From assembly GCA_050084515.1 (NCBI GenBank), contig CM114272.1, positions 39,184,001 through 39,248,000 of the forward strand: a stretch of 64,000 nucleotides of DNA. The letters run 5' to 3'. Origin of the DNA: Blasia pusilla (Eukaryota; Marchantiophyta; Marchantiopsida; Blasiales). The position numbers were made by a program, and so were the translations under genes. Shown piece by piece: positions 34,417 through 45,474 of this stretch (positions are counted from its first letter, which is position 1; each line of letters begins with the position of its first letter). The notes beneath the pieces are model-generated. The model was not told where the DNA came from. It made no database searches and worked only from the letters and a program-made list of their open reading frames with translations.

Positions 34417-35585
34417 TGTGATACCCACAATTTTGTAATCTTGAAGAATATATCATTTTATTCAACGAAGACCCTTGTATATTATGATTTTGATTATGAT
34501 TATCTATTATTATGAAGAATAATAAGTGAATCACCAAGCTCCTAAGACAAGGCAGAGAGATGGAAGATCAAGGATTTGCCTTAGAGGAGAATCAAAAGCT
34601 GTAAAGAAGTATAAAGGATCAACGCGAAGCTCAGCGAAGCTTAACAAAGTCTAACGAAGCTCAACGAAGCTCTATATACGAAGTACCTCGTTCTTCAGCG
34701 AAGCACGAAGCACGAAGAAGAAAGAAGAACTTCATCCTCCGGAAATTTAGCGCAGTGAAGCTCAGCATGATTGAGATTCGAAACGACACATAGTTTACAG
34801 AATGAGACTAGGAAAGGGCGCGACCCTTTGTATCAAATTGGTAGTTAGGACAGTTTTGTATCGCGGATTCATAGGGATCGTAGGAAAAGCTAAGAGAACC
34901 ATAGATCTAGGTAGTTACAAATATTGAAAAGACACCAACTTCATCAAGAACGCTTCGGATCATAGAAACGATCCTACTCTCGAGAATATTTAAGAAACAG
35001 GACAGAAGCTATTAGCATCATTCGCTCATGACGTCCTTATGTCAGAGAGGAATGGTCCGAGCAAGAGAGTTGTACCCTCTCGAGCTTGTAGATACTTTGA
35101 AGTCTTCCAATTCTTGATGGAGTAGTAAAGCATTCATTCATTCATTCGATGTGCGATGCTTATGTCTCGAACATTCTTTTTGGGTCTGCCGAGTGAAGAG
35201 TGAATCAGGCGAACCTTTCTCATCAATGGAATAATCAATATAAAGTTGTATGAAATCTGTTTGACAGAGAGTAACCTGCCCCGACGGATTGAGTTCCGAA
35301 AGTAGGAGAAGCCAGCTTTATTCTTAAGGTCTCTGTGAGGTTCCGAGATGATGAGAGAACAAATTGCCTGAGCGTACTTGAAATTCCACTCGAGAGAATT
35401 GAAGAAGAAAACATAGGTACTAAGAAGGATCGGAAGCTGATACTTGAATACTACAATTGAATTACATAATCAATTACACTTTTACAACATAATCATCACC
35501 TTATACTCTCTTTTCATCCAACAATGATCCTCTTGGGGATCGAACTCTACAATTGACTGTAAATAAGAAACACTTAGACATTACA
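34417..35585 (+). repeat. 5' LTR of retrotransposon 1
   Basis: 1169 bp, starts TGTGATACCCACAATTTTG and ends CTTAGACATTACA. It holds a TATA-like CTCTATATAC at 34671-34680 amid GCGAAGCTC-type repeats (34620-34720). Confidence 0.93.
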
Positions 35586-36249
35586 TATAGGAAGATGCCG
35601 GGGATCATATCCTTGGTGAGAAGGGAGAGAAAGATCCATTGGAACGGAGAAAGTCTCGGCTCCTAGACAACCCACATTCTAATTCTTACTAAAGACCATC
35701 GGCTAGCTCTAGCGACCCCGTAAGACAATGTATGCTTGAAGATAACAATGATTCTTCTTGCATTGGTGCTAGAGAAGATAGGCCAACTAATTAGAATGGT
35801 CAAAGAACCGTCGCCGAACGGTGCTTCGCCCATGGACGATAGTTGTACTTGGTGAAAACCCGGTACTTGTCTATGGGAGGAAAACTGGCAGGCAGAAGCA
35901 TAGGAGCATCAGGCACCCTCCGGTAGATGTAAAAAAGAATCACTAGTTAACCTCCATCCATGGACCCTTACCCTTTGCCACCGTGGGGGTGATCGCGAGT
36001 TGCCAAATCCCCAAAGAGGCGATGGAGGGCTTCTTACAGAATGAGCCGATCGTATGAGAGGGGAAGAAGAAGAACCGGCTTGAGAAAGTCTCGAAGTCTT
36101 ATACCCGCCCAAAGACGAAGACCAAGAAGAAAGAAAGGGACAAATTTCCCTACGCCCCTGTCGTCCCTGGGACCCCTTTGAGAGTCAGGGGCGAGGAGCC
36201 TCGAGCACCTCGGGCGGCACCTTTACCTCCTCCTTCTCGAGCATCAAGC

Positions 36250-37790
36250 AGGGAGCCAGGAGAAGCGTGCCATGGCCAACACTAGAAAAACTCGCTAAGG
36301 TACCCCACCTTTTTGGAGGCCGACGAGACGATGTGGATAACTTTATTCTTGAATTCACCCATGTCGCAAAAGCCAACGGGAAGGGGCAGAGGAGGATTTG
36401 TTTGGTCTTAGGGCCTGCTCAAGAAGCGAGCAAGAAATGTGGTATGAAGGTCTCGGAGCGAAGTCACGGAGAAGAAAATGGAATCCTTCCTACACGAGTT
36501 CCGCGACTTGGAGTTCGAGGACAGGCTTCTTACAAAGCTTCGCGACCTGAAGCGAAGAAAGAAGGAAACTCTCCGGGAATATACCCTACGGTTCCGGAGC
36601 CTTGTGAATAAGCTAGAACACACGACTACCTCCCAATTGGTAGATTGGTTCGTGTCGGGCTTGTCCAAAGAAATGGATAGGTATTGCCGGAGAGGTCAAC
36701 GGGATTCCCTAGAGGCAGTCATAGCCTCTGCTGAGGCGTATGAAGCTTCAGAAAAATCCCGCCGAACACGAAGACGGCATCACCAACGAAGAGGGGCGTC
36801 GCAGACTAGTGCTTTGTCCGAAGACGAAGCGTCCTCCATCGATACGGAATCCTCTACACAGGATTCGTCCGAGTCCTCGGACTCGGAGCAGGAGTCCCCC
36901 AAGCACCAGACTAAAACCCGACCAAGTACCAAGCGTCGTCCTCAGCGGTCGGAAAGTCTGGTAAGAGGGACGGCAAGGAAGGCCGGCAAATCGGCCATGG
37001 AGGAACTCAGTAAACAAATGGCTGAGTTGAAGGTACATCTGGCGCCCGAAGGACCCCGGAAGCGACCGGCTGATGAGGCCCAATGTTTGGTGTAGTAGTT
37101 GTGGAACCTGGGGCATCTTGTACAAGAATGCCCGCTCGGTGAGATCTGCGGTGGGTCAGGAAGAGGCCCCTATTGAAGAAGGATGGTATGAACGAACAGT
37201 GGGAAGGGTGCTATGCCGTGCAAGCGGTGCCACCCCCAAACCCTGGAAGAAGCTGGATCACGCGGTATGTACCTCCGGAATACGGGGAACAGAGACCCCT
37301 GAGATAGATTATGGGTCCGGCGGCCTTCACGCCACCCATCAAGAGAAATTGTTGTTATAATTGCGGCGCAGCAGACCACTGGGCCAATAATTGCCCAAAC
37401 CCGAAGTGACCAGTGGGACTCAATCCCTTATCGGGAGGCGCAAGAAGGGCGGGCACACTGCCGTGGAATGCCCGGAGCCTAAGGTCCCACGTTTGTTGGT
37501 CAGGTATGTAAATACTCCAACGGCTCAACCAGAGCCCAAGAACGATGTAAATGTACAACTGGTCCGGGTGGAAGAAGTAGTGTCCCCGAGACCAAAGCGA
37601 GTCACCATCAGCGAGGAAGACTCGACCCAAGAGGCCAACGAAGAATCATCGACCGCCCAAAGAATTTCAAGAAAGCAGATGTTGGCGGTCACCACGAGAT
37701 CAAAGAGTCGACGCGGGGACCCCAAAGGTAAAGAAGGGTGCCGTCTTCGCCTTGGCTTCGGAAGCCCAAGAACAAAGCGGTGAACACCTT
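36250..37790 (+). pseudogene. Gag of retrotransposon 1, frameshifted
   Basis: Pieces in several frames match the near-intact Gag of retrotransposon 2. Capsid-like part: ESFLHEFRDLEFEDRLLTKL and LVDWFVSGLSKEMDRYC. A Ser/Glu-rich acidic stretch follows. There are two CCHC knuckles: one at about 37083-37130 (broken) and CYNCGAADHWANNC at about 37350-37391, the latter intact here but lost in copy 2. At least five single-base indels relative to copy 2. Confidence 0.75.
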
Positions 37791-37970
37791 ACGTGCCGGA
37801 AAGGCCATCCTCAAAGGCGATGTGGACCCGGCCTTTGACCGAAGTCATCCGAAATACTTCCATCAGGACGTGGAGGACCAGGTCCGTGCTCAAGTGCGGG
37901 AGGCCCAGGAACCAGAGGGGAAACAGACCCGAGAGAAGGCAAAGGCCAACCGTCACGACGAGTCCAAGCC

Positions 37971-38603
37971 ATGGCGACATCACCACTGGTCCTAGAAGCA
38001 TACGATTTACTGAGGGACTTGGCGTCAACCCCGGCCAACATAACCCTGCTGCAGTTGCTAATGGATAACCCATTATACGGAAAAATCCTGCAGCAATGGA
38101 AAATAAGCCGCAAAAGACCCAGGAAGGCAGCGAAGCAGCTGCCAGTGGTGGACCTGTTCCGTATCGAAGTCGAGGACTTGGGAGCCCCCGAAGTGGAGGT
38201 GGAGATTGAGGGCCATACCATTAAGAAGGTCCCCATTGATTTCGGAAGCGGAATCAATATTATGACGGAGCAAACAACTCGGGCCCTAGGGTACACGCGG
38301 TATGCGAGCCCACAGACAAGTACTTGCGGTTTAGATCAATCCCGGAAGAGACCCTCTGGACGACTCACGCAAATTCCGACCATGCTCGGGGGAGTGTTGT
38401 TTATGTTGGACTACTTAGTCTTACAGCCCTTGACCGCGACGGGCTATCCTTTGCTCATCGGAAGACCCTGGCTGTATGGCGCGAGAGTGACTCTGATTGG
38501 AAAAGCGTCGGTTCACGTTCCAAGCGCCGAATCAGGACTCGAAGCGGCTCATCAAGCTGTCGTGGAAATCTCGACCACCCCAATGAGAGATGCCACCGAC
38601 TGA
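37971..38603 (+). pseudogene. Protease region of retrotransposon 1
   Basis: Contains VEVEIEGHTIKKVPIDFGSG then INIMTEQ, the usual context of the gypsy protease active site (D-S/T-G-S), with Phe in place of Ser/Thr. Retrotransposon 2 has the same substitution, so it predates both insertions. Downstream frames are shifted around 38320-38420. Confidence 0.65.
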
Positions 38604-38838
38604 CGACGGCTATACGTCAAATCAAGACAACACCACCGCTACTGAGTCCTCGTCCAATGTATATTACTTAGAATGTTATGAAATAGATGAGGAGGCAGTA
38701 CCATCCAAGCCAAGGTCGACTCGAGAGGAAGAGAAGCTAGGTCATAGCACCTTCCAATTTACCGAAAACATGGTTTAGGAGCAGGACTATGTCCAGGTCA
38801 ATATTGCAGATCAAAAATCTCTACGCCTTTCGGCGGAT

Positions 38839-40146
38839 TTGTCTCCTACCACTCTTATAAAATATAAAAGACTATTGTTTGAGTATTTGGATGTCTTTGC
38901 ATACTCTATGGATGAAATGAGAGGCATTCTCGCACAATATGGTGAACACCGAATTGATCTTAAAGAAGGCGCGGTCCCCGTGCGAATGCGACAATATCGA
39001 CTGAACCCAAAGTACTCATTGTTAGTCAAGGACGAGATCGATCAACGTCTCGAGGCAGGAATAATCTATCCGGTGTTAAGCAGCGAGTGGGTGTCGCCCA
39101 TCGTAATTGTGCCTAAAAAACAAACGGGAAAAATCCGAGTGTACCAGGACTATCGGAAATTAAATGCGGCCACCTTAAAAGACCACCATCCTCTACCTTT
39201 CACCGACAGTATTTTGGATAAAGTGGCCGGGCACGAGCGGTATACCTTTTTGGACGGGTATTCGGGGTACAACCAGGTATCCATAAGAGAAAAGGATCGT
39301 CCCCTCACAACGTTCACGACGGACTGGGGAACTTTTGCATATCGCGTAATGCCTTTTGGGTTGTGCAATGCCCCAGCTACTTTCCAACGGATGATGATCT
39401 CCATCTTCCAGGAGTATCTTCGGAAGTTAAAAGGAAATCTTTTAGACGATTTTTGTATCTTTAGCACGGAGGCCGAACATCTTGAAAAGTTAGAGTTAAC
39501 ACTCGCACGCTGTCGCGAAGTGCATTTGTCCCTTCATATGGACAAATCCTATATCGCTATGAAACAAGGAATTCTGCTGGGACACCGAGTGTCGGCGCAA
39601 GGAATTGAGGTCGACAAGGCCAAGGTGGATATTATCGTCGCATTGGAACCACCCACTAATCTCCGGGAATTGAGAGGATTCTTGGGACATGTCGGGTATT
39701 ATCGACGGTTCATTAAAGATTACGCGGTAAAAGCAAGCGCTCTTACTGCATTACTTAAGAAGACCACCAAATGGGAGTGGACACCAGCGTGCCAAGTGGC
39801 ATTCGACACCTTAAAAGACGCATTGCAAAAGGCTCCTGTACTTCCGTCCCCCGATTGCACCAAACCCTTCCACGTGTATGTAGACACGTCCTCATTTGCC
39901 ATTGGAGTAGTGCTCAGCCAATTGGATGAGCACAAACATGATTTTCCAATTTACTACGCCGGCCGACAACTATCGGCGGTAGAGCAGAAATATACAACCA
40001 CCGAACGAGAGGCGTTAGGCATGGTCTTCTCGTGTAAAAAGTTCCGACACTATTTATTAGGGTACGAATTTGTCTTTCATGTGGATCATTTTGCACTCAG
40101 ACCCTTAATGGTGAAAGCCCACCTGTCAGGACGCATTGCACGGTGA
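38839..40146 (+). CDS. Reverse transcriptase and RNase H of retrotransposon 1
   Basis: Open for 435 codons. RT region about residues 60-260: KIRVYQDYRKLNAATLKDHH, RYTFLDGYSGYNQV, MPFGLCNAPATFQRM, and the catalytic pair in GNLLDDFCIF (about residues 198-207), where the usual aromatic before x-D-D is Leu. RRFIKDYAVKAS and the connection domain follow. RNase H starts about residue 340 with FHVYVDTSSFAIG and contains TTTEREALGMVFSCKKFRHY and VDH. The next codon after GRIAR is TGA where Trp would be expected, cutting off the end; the frame then continues to about 40275. Confidence 0.9.
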   Translation: MSPTTLIKYKRLLFEYLDVFAYSMDEMRGILAQYGEHRIDLKEGAVPVRMRQYRLNPKYSLLVKDEIDQRLEAGIIYPVLSSEWVSPIVIVPKKQTGKIRVYQDYRKLNAATLKDHHPLPFTDSILDKVAGHERYTFLDGYSGYNQVSIREKDRPLTTFTTDWGTFAYRVMPFGLCNAPATFQRMMISIFQEYLRKLKGNLLDDFCIFSTEAEHLEKLELTLARCREVHLSLHMDKSYIAMKQGILLGHRVSAQGIEVDKAKVDIIVALEPPTNLRELRGFLGHVGYYRRFIKDYAVKASALTALLKKTTKWEWTPACQVAFDTLKDALQKAPVLPSPDCTKPFHVYVDTSSFAIGVVLSQLDEHKHDFPIYYAGRQLSAVEQKYTTTEREALGMVFSCKKFRHYLLGYEFVFHVDHFALRPLMVKAHLSGRIAR

Positions 40147-41119
40147 ATCTTGTTGCTACAAGAATTCACATTCGATGTGGTGACCCGTGCCGGCAAGGTG
40201 CATACCAATGCCGATTTTCTTTCCCGGTTGAGGATGACAAACGCGGACCTCACCCCCGATGATACCTTTCGATGAAAGACCTTTCGGATAACAGAGGAAC
40301 AGTTGAAGGTCGTTTATCGCGGATATTCGCATTTTTAATGACTCTGCGACTTGCGCCGATGACAATGGAAGAACGCAGTTTTTTACATCGGATAGGCCCT
40401 TATGAGCTTTGTCAAGGGTCTTATTCAAATTAGGTGTGATGAAGAGCATCGAAGATGAAAGAGGTTCCCGAGCTGCGATATGGCTGATTAATGTGGACAC
40501 TATGCGGTAAAAAATACCGTGAAGAAAATTTTGGCCGCACGATATTGGTGGCCGACTATGTATAAAGATGTAGGTAATTTTATTCGGAGTTGTGATGCTG
40601 TCAACGGGCAGGTTTTTGGTGAAACATCGATTGATAGGCCCTTAATGGTGAAAGCCGACTGTGTCAAGGGTGAATCTTGTTGCTACAAGAATTCACATTC
40701 GATATGGTGACCCGTGCGGCAAGGCATATACCAATGCCGATTTTCGAAGATGTTGAGGATGACAAACGGACCTCACCCAATCTGGCCGATGATACCTTTC
40801 GATGAAGTTCCGATAATAGGAAGGAAGTTGAGCTCGTTGTATATGGCTGATTTTAGTGGACGATAGCGGCGGAAGAACGCATGCTTTTTTTTACATCGGA
40901 TAGGCCCTTATGAGCTAGGGGTCTTATTCAAATTAGGTGTCTTGATGAAGAGCATCGAAGATGCTTGGAAGTCAAGAGGTTCCGAGCTCTGCATATGGCT
41001 GATTTTAGTGGACACTATGCGTAAAAATACCGTGAAGAAAATTTTGGCACAATATTGGTGGCCTACTATGTATAAAGACGAGGTAATTTTATTCGGAGTT
41101 GTGATGCTGTCAACGGGCA
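40102..41119 (+). repeat. Tandem duplication across the RNase H-integrase junction
   Basis: CCCTTAATGGTGAAAGCC at 40102 and 40639 starts two diverged copies (40102-40610 and 40639-41119). Both end with GTTGTGATGCTGTCAACGGG. Each copy has its own small deletions. Confidence 0.8.
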
Positions 41120-42067
41120 AAGTCAGTCAACCCACGGCGACTCTGCGGTGGCCTTTGGTCCCCATCATGCCCCTAGCTCCTTTTGAAAAATGGGGCATTG
41201 ACCCGAGGCCCTATCTCCCGGCCACTCGCCAAACCCGCGGAAATATATTCTTATCGCCACGGACTATTGTACTAAGATGGTTGAAGCGGTAGCCACGGGA
41301 AAGATGACAAAGTGAAACAAAGTGGCTAAGTTTTTATATGAGATGATTATCACGCGTTATGGTCGTCCGTTGGAACTAGTGGTGGTGACCGGGTACGCAC
41401 TTCCTGAACCGGACTATTGAGTCTCTCACTTCCCACTTTCTCATTAAGCATTGAAAACCACTCCCTACAACCCTAAAGCCAACGGGTTGACGGAAAAATC
41501 GAACGGCCTCATTTGCGAATATTGAATCGATTAACGGTAACCTATTCCTATGATTGGGACACAAAAATTGCCCAAAGATTATGGGCGTATCGATCGAACA
41601 GTGAGAAGGTGACAACAAACTACACCCCGTTCTTCCTGACTTATGGCGTACATCCTTTAACACCTATTCAATGGGCGTTGCCCACTTATCGAGTATTGGA
41701 GGGCACAAGAACGGAAGATGCGGACGAAGTTATCGAACACAGGAATGAGACTCTAGTGGAGTTGGAAGAAGCACGCATGCTCGCGTAACAACGGACAGCC
41801 CAAGTGCAAAAAGAACGTAAGAAACGTTACGATCGACATCTCCGGCCACAATCTATCAATGTTGGCGACTTAGTGCTATTGTATGATAACCGGCGACTAT
41901 AGTTCCCTGGAAAATTAAAATTGAATTGGATGGGACCCTACCGGGTATTGGCCATCTATGATAATGGATCCCTCCAATTAGAAACCTTACAGGGAGAATC
42001 CCTGCCCACGCGAGTCAATGGAATGCATGTGCGCCGGTATTATGAGCCCGAACCTGAGGATGACTGA
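40519..42067 (+). pseudogene. Integrase of retrotransposon 1, broken
   Basis: The N-terminal part has KNTVKKILAQYWWPTMYKD, typical of the region before the integrase zinc finger Cys pair. The core has FEKWGIDPRPYLPATRQTRG, where the first catalytic Asp is expected, then a damaged centre (VVVTGYAL where SDRG is usual). The end has NPKANG, KRYDRHLRPQSINVGDLVLL and GPYRVLAIYDNGSLQLETLQ, a GPY/F-type module, and YYEPEPEDD before the stop. Stops and frameshifts are frequent. Confidence 0.75.
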
Positions 42068-42084
42068 AACATGAGGAAGGGGGT

Positions 42085-42260
42085 AGGCGAACGCCCCGTG
42101 CTTCGCGAAGTCACGAAGCACCGAAGTTCAAGATAGACCGTGCTTCGCAAAGTAGCAAAGCACCGAGGTTCCAGACAGCCCATGCTTCGCGAAGCAGCGA
42201 AGCGCAGGAAGATAGGAAGATAGGAAGGGGAAGCGTGGCGAAGCCGCGAAGCGCCCACTT
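42085..42260. repeat. GCTTCGCGAAGC-type mini-hairpin repeat
   Basis: Three imperfect units of about 50 bp, each with a CGTGCTTCGCGAAG-like hairpin, between the integrase stop and the 3' open frame. The same GCGAAGC word is abundant in the LTR. Confidence 0.65.
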
Positions 42261-42460
42261 TCTTGTAACAGCCCCGGCGCCACGACCAAGAACAGACAGG
42301 GGGGGAGCGGACTATAAGAGCAGTCTGGCGTACCCAAGTGGGTATTTTCATGGACGGGATCACCACGAAGTTGCGTAGCAGGCCAAAGCGCGGTGTCCAT
42401 CGAGATCGACCTAGCAACATGCCTCGCGAAGACGCCACACCCATTCTGTGAAGCGCGGCG

Positions 42461-44269
42461 ATGCCGACGGTCAAGCTGTCACCGGAGCTGATCGAAGCGC
42501 TGGAGGAGCAATCGTTGGCAACTTTCTTTCAAGCCAACTAGACTCTAACATCAGGAGAACTCCTGGGCGAGCTTTGCTCGGCGTTTGCAGTCGCCAAATT
42601 TCGAAAGAAGGGTCTTCGGTATCGAACTCAGCCCCAACACTGGACGGCGGACGACTGGAGAGCAACTTATCTGCTCCCGGCTGCGCCAGAGTACGAGTAT
42701 GACACGGAATTGCTCGTCAAACATGAAGATCTTTTAGCACTCGGCTGTGTCACGTCTGAGCGCCTGGGCAGGAACGGCTATAAGGCTTCGTCACTCTCTC
42801 CGCCCGTCTTTGGTCAGTTTTGCAAACATATGATGACCCTGTTTTATCCCGCTCGTTCTTACTATCTATCGAACAAGATCTTGAAGATGTGCTACATCAT
42901 CTGGAATCAACACCTTGACCCCGAAGCCCCACGAGTCGACTTTGCTGCTTTTGTGGACGGGCACGTACGAGGAATGGTGGACGTGCTTCATCCAAGCACG
43001 AAGTCCTTCCTCTCTCCTTTCTTGATTCACCTTTATATTCACAAGCAAGAATTGACCGCAGAGGAGGCGTTAGATTGGACGCAAGTGACCCCCGTCCGAC
43101 TACCACGGAAAGGCGCAACTAGTACCAGGGGTAGCCGCGAAGTCACCCCGCCCTCCGAAGCACCTCAGCAACATCCGCACACTTCGGCTTTGAAGAAAGA
43201 CGAAGCTATCAACGAAATGCCTCGGCCAAAGCGAGGCCGGGTTAATTTTGAATCACCCCCGGACCCAGAGCCTGTCATGCAGGAGGATTCCGATGAGACC
43301 CCGCGGGCAAGGGATCATCAACCTATGCTTCGTCTCATGTCGCAGACGGCAGACGACATGATGTGGTTCTTGCAATTGGCAGTTCCCGTCATGAACCAAC
43401 TCCAGCGGATTCTTCAACTCGAGGATACGGCGTCCGTGGAAGATTATTTAGAAGGCTTGCACGACCTCAACTGCAGAGCCCAAGCTTCGTTAGACCACGA
43501 AGTACAGCGTCGAGTAGCAGAAACGAATCTGCAAATACGGAACCAGGAACTCGAAGAAACGCAGACCAAGCTTCGCAAAACTCAGAGCGACTTGGTCTAG
43601 TGTCAGTACGAAGCACGGAACGCACGCCAATGGGAAAGTCTAGCGCTTAACCTCGAATGTGGGGCGGATCAGTTAGTTTCGCAGATCAAGGAGGCTTCGC
43701 ACCTCATTAACAAGTATTGACATCAGATACAGCAGGTTCACACCAAATTCAAGAAGTTATCAATCCAGCATGCCGAGTCTTCGAAGCTGCTTCAAGAACA
43801 TCAAGAAGCGAACAAAGACTTATTGGCACAATGGACGGAGGCTACCGGGAGGATCGTAGTCTTGGAGGCAGAGCAGAAGCTACTCAACGAAGCCCAGATG
43901 GACCCAGACGATGTCAAAGAGCTGGTTGACGAAGCAAGCAAGAACTTCGAAGAGCAGATGAACGAGGAAATCGACTACATCAACAAACATTGGAAGCGCC
44001 AATTCGACAATCATACTAAATCTCTTCCAGAAGTAGTACCCACTCTTTCCATTACTCTTGAAGAATTACCAGCATTCACTCCATCTGATGTCTTAGTCCA
44101 GAATGAAGTCCTCGGGAGTCACTTAGTTGTTAACAAGTTGGGAGAAAGAATGCGCAATCATACCCCTAACATTATCAACAAACCTTCTACGATTCATGGC
44201 CGTTTGGTGCCTAACCCTGAATTTGATAGTCTAGACGACACATTTATGGAGATAGCAGATACATCATGA
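42461..44269 (+). pseudogene. Extra 3' open frame of retrotransposon 1 (coiled-coil protein), with three in-frame stops
   Basis: One frame from MPTVKLSPELIEALEEQSLA to EIADTS, about 600 codons, broken only by TAG near 42539, TAG at 43598 and TGA near 43718. No frameshifts. The middle has an aromatic-rich part (FGQFCKHMMTLFYPARSYYL), a Pro-rich linker with PRPKRGR, and a C-terminal half with long heptad-like helices (QEANKDLLAQWTEATGRIVV, KELVDEASKNFEEQMNEEID). Its position between integrase and 3' LTR is that of the envelope-like or additional ORF of some plant gypsy groups. No signal peptide or membrane segment is evident, so it is not an obvious envelope. Confidence 0.65.
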
Positions 44270-44295
44270 AGTGTTCGCCGAGGCGGCTCACATTT

Positions 44296-44306
44296 GAGGG
44301 AGGGGG
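44296..44306 (+). other. Polypurine tract of retrotransposon 1
   Basis: GAGGGAGGGGG two bases before the 3' LTR start, the expected primer for plus-strand DNA synthesis. Confidence 0.8.
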
Positions 44307-44308
44307 TA

Positions 44309-45474
44309 TGTGATACCCACAATTTTGTAATCTTGAAGAATATATCATTTTATTCAACGAAGACTCTTGTATATTATGATTTTGATTATGATTATCTATT
44401 ATTATGAAGAAGAATAAGTGAATCACCAAGCTCCTAAGACAAGGTTGAGAGATGGAAGATCAAGGATTTGCCTTAGAGGAGAATCAAAAGCTGTAAAGAA
44501 GTATAAAGGATCAACGCGAAGCTCAGCGAAGCTTAACAAAGTCTAACGAAGCTCAACGAAGCTCTATATACGAAGTACCTCGTTCTTCAGCGAAGCACGA
44601 AGCACGAAGAAGAAAGAAGAACTTCGTCCTCCGGAAATTTAGCGCAGTGAAGCTCAGCATGATTGAGATTCGAAACGACACATAGTTTACAGAATGAGAC
44701 TAGGAAAGGGCGCGACCCTTTGTATCAAATTGGTAGTTAGGACAGTTTTGTATCGCGGATTCATAGGGATCGTAGGAAAAGCTAAGAGAACCATAGATCT
44801 AGGTAGTTACAAATATTGAAAAGACACCAACTTCATCAAGAACGCTTCGGATCATAGAAACGATCCTACTCTCGAGAATATTTAAGAAACAGGACAGAAG
44901 CTATTAGCATCATTCGCTCATGACGTCCTTATGCTGTAGGAATGGTCCGAGCAAGAGAGTTGTACCCTCTCGAGCTTGTAGATACTTTGAAGTCTTCCAA
45001 TTCTTGATGGAGTAGTAAAGCATTCATTCATTCATTCTGATGTGTGATGCTTATGTCTGAACATTCTTTTTGGGTCTGCCGAGTGAAGAGTGAATCAAGC
45101 GAACCTTTCTCATCAATGGAATAATCAATATAAAGTTGTATGAAATTTGTTTGATAGAGAGTAACCTGCCCCGACGGATTGAGTTCCAAAAGTAGAAAAG
45201 CCAGCTTTATTTTTGAGGTCTCTGTGAGGTTCCGAGATGATGAGAGAACAAATTGCCTGAGCGTACTTGAAATTCCACTCGAGAGAATTGAAGAAGAAAA
45301 CATAGGTACTAAGAAGGATCGGAAGCTGATACTGGAGTATTCCATTTGAATTACATAATCAATTACACTTTTACAACATAATCATCAATTTATACTCTCT
45401 TTTCATCCAACAATGATCCTCTTGGGGATCGAACTCTACAATTGACTGTAAATAAGAAACACTTAGACATTCCA
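44309..45474 (+). repeat. 3' LTR of retrotransposon 1
   Basis: 1166 bp, matching the 5' LTR with few substitutions and short indels, ending GACATTCCA (GACATTACA in the 5' LTR). Confidence 0.93.

Larger units (their letters stand above)
34417..45474 (+). mobile_element. Full-length Ty3/gypsy LTR retrotransposon 1, nested in the E1 transposase
   Basis: 11058 bp with LTRs 34417-35585 and 44309-45474, TG...CA ends and a 5-bp duplication. Internal order is gag, protease, reverse transcriptase, RNase H, integrase and then an extra 3' open frame. Integrase after RNase H defines Ty3/gypsy. The gag, protease and integrase frames are broken and the primer-binding site is deleted, so it is defective. 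LTRs differ at few positions by eye, implying a fairly recent insertion. Confidence 0.93.

Noticed and set aside
42461-44269. Retroviral envelope protein
   Set aside because: Position fits, but there is no signal peptide or transmembrane segment and the C-terminal half is coiled coil.
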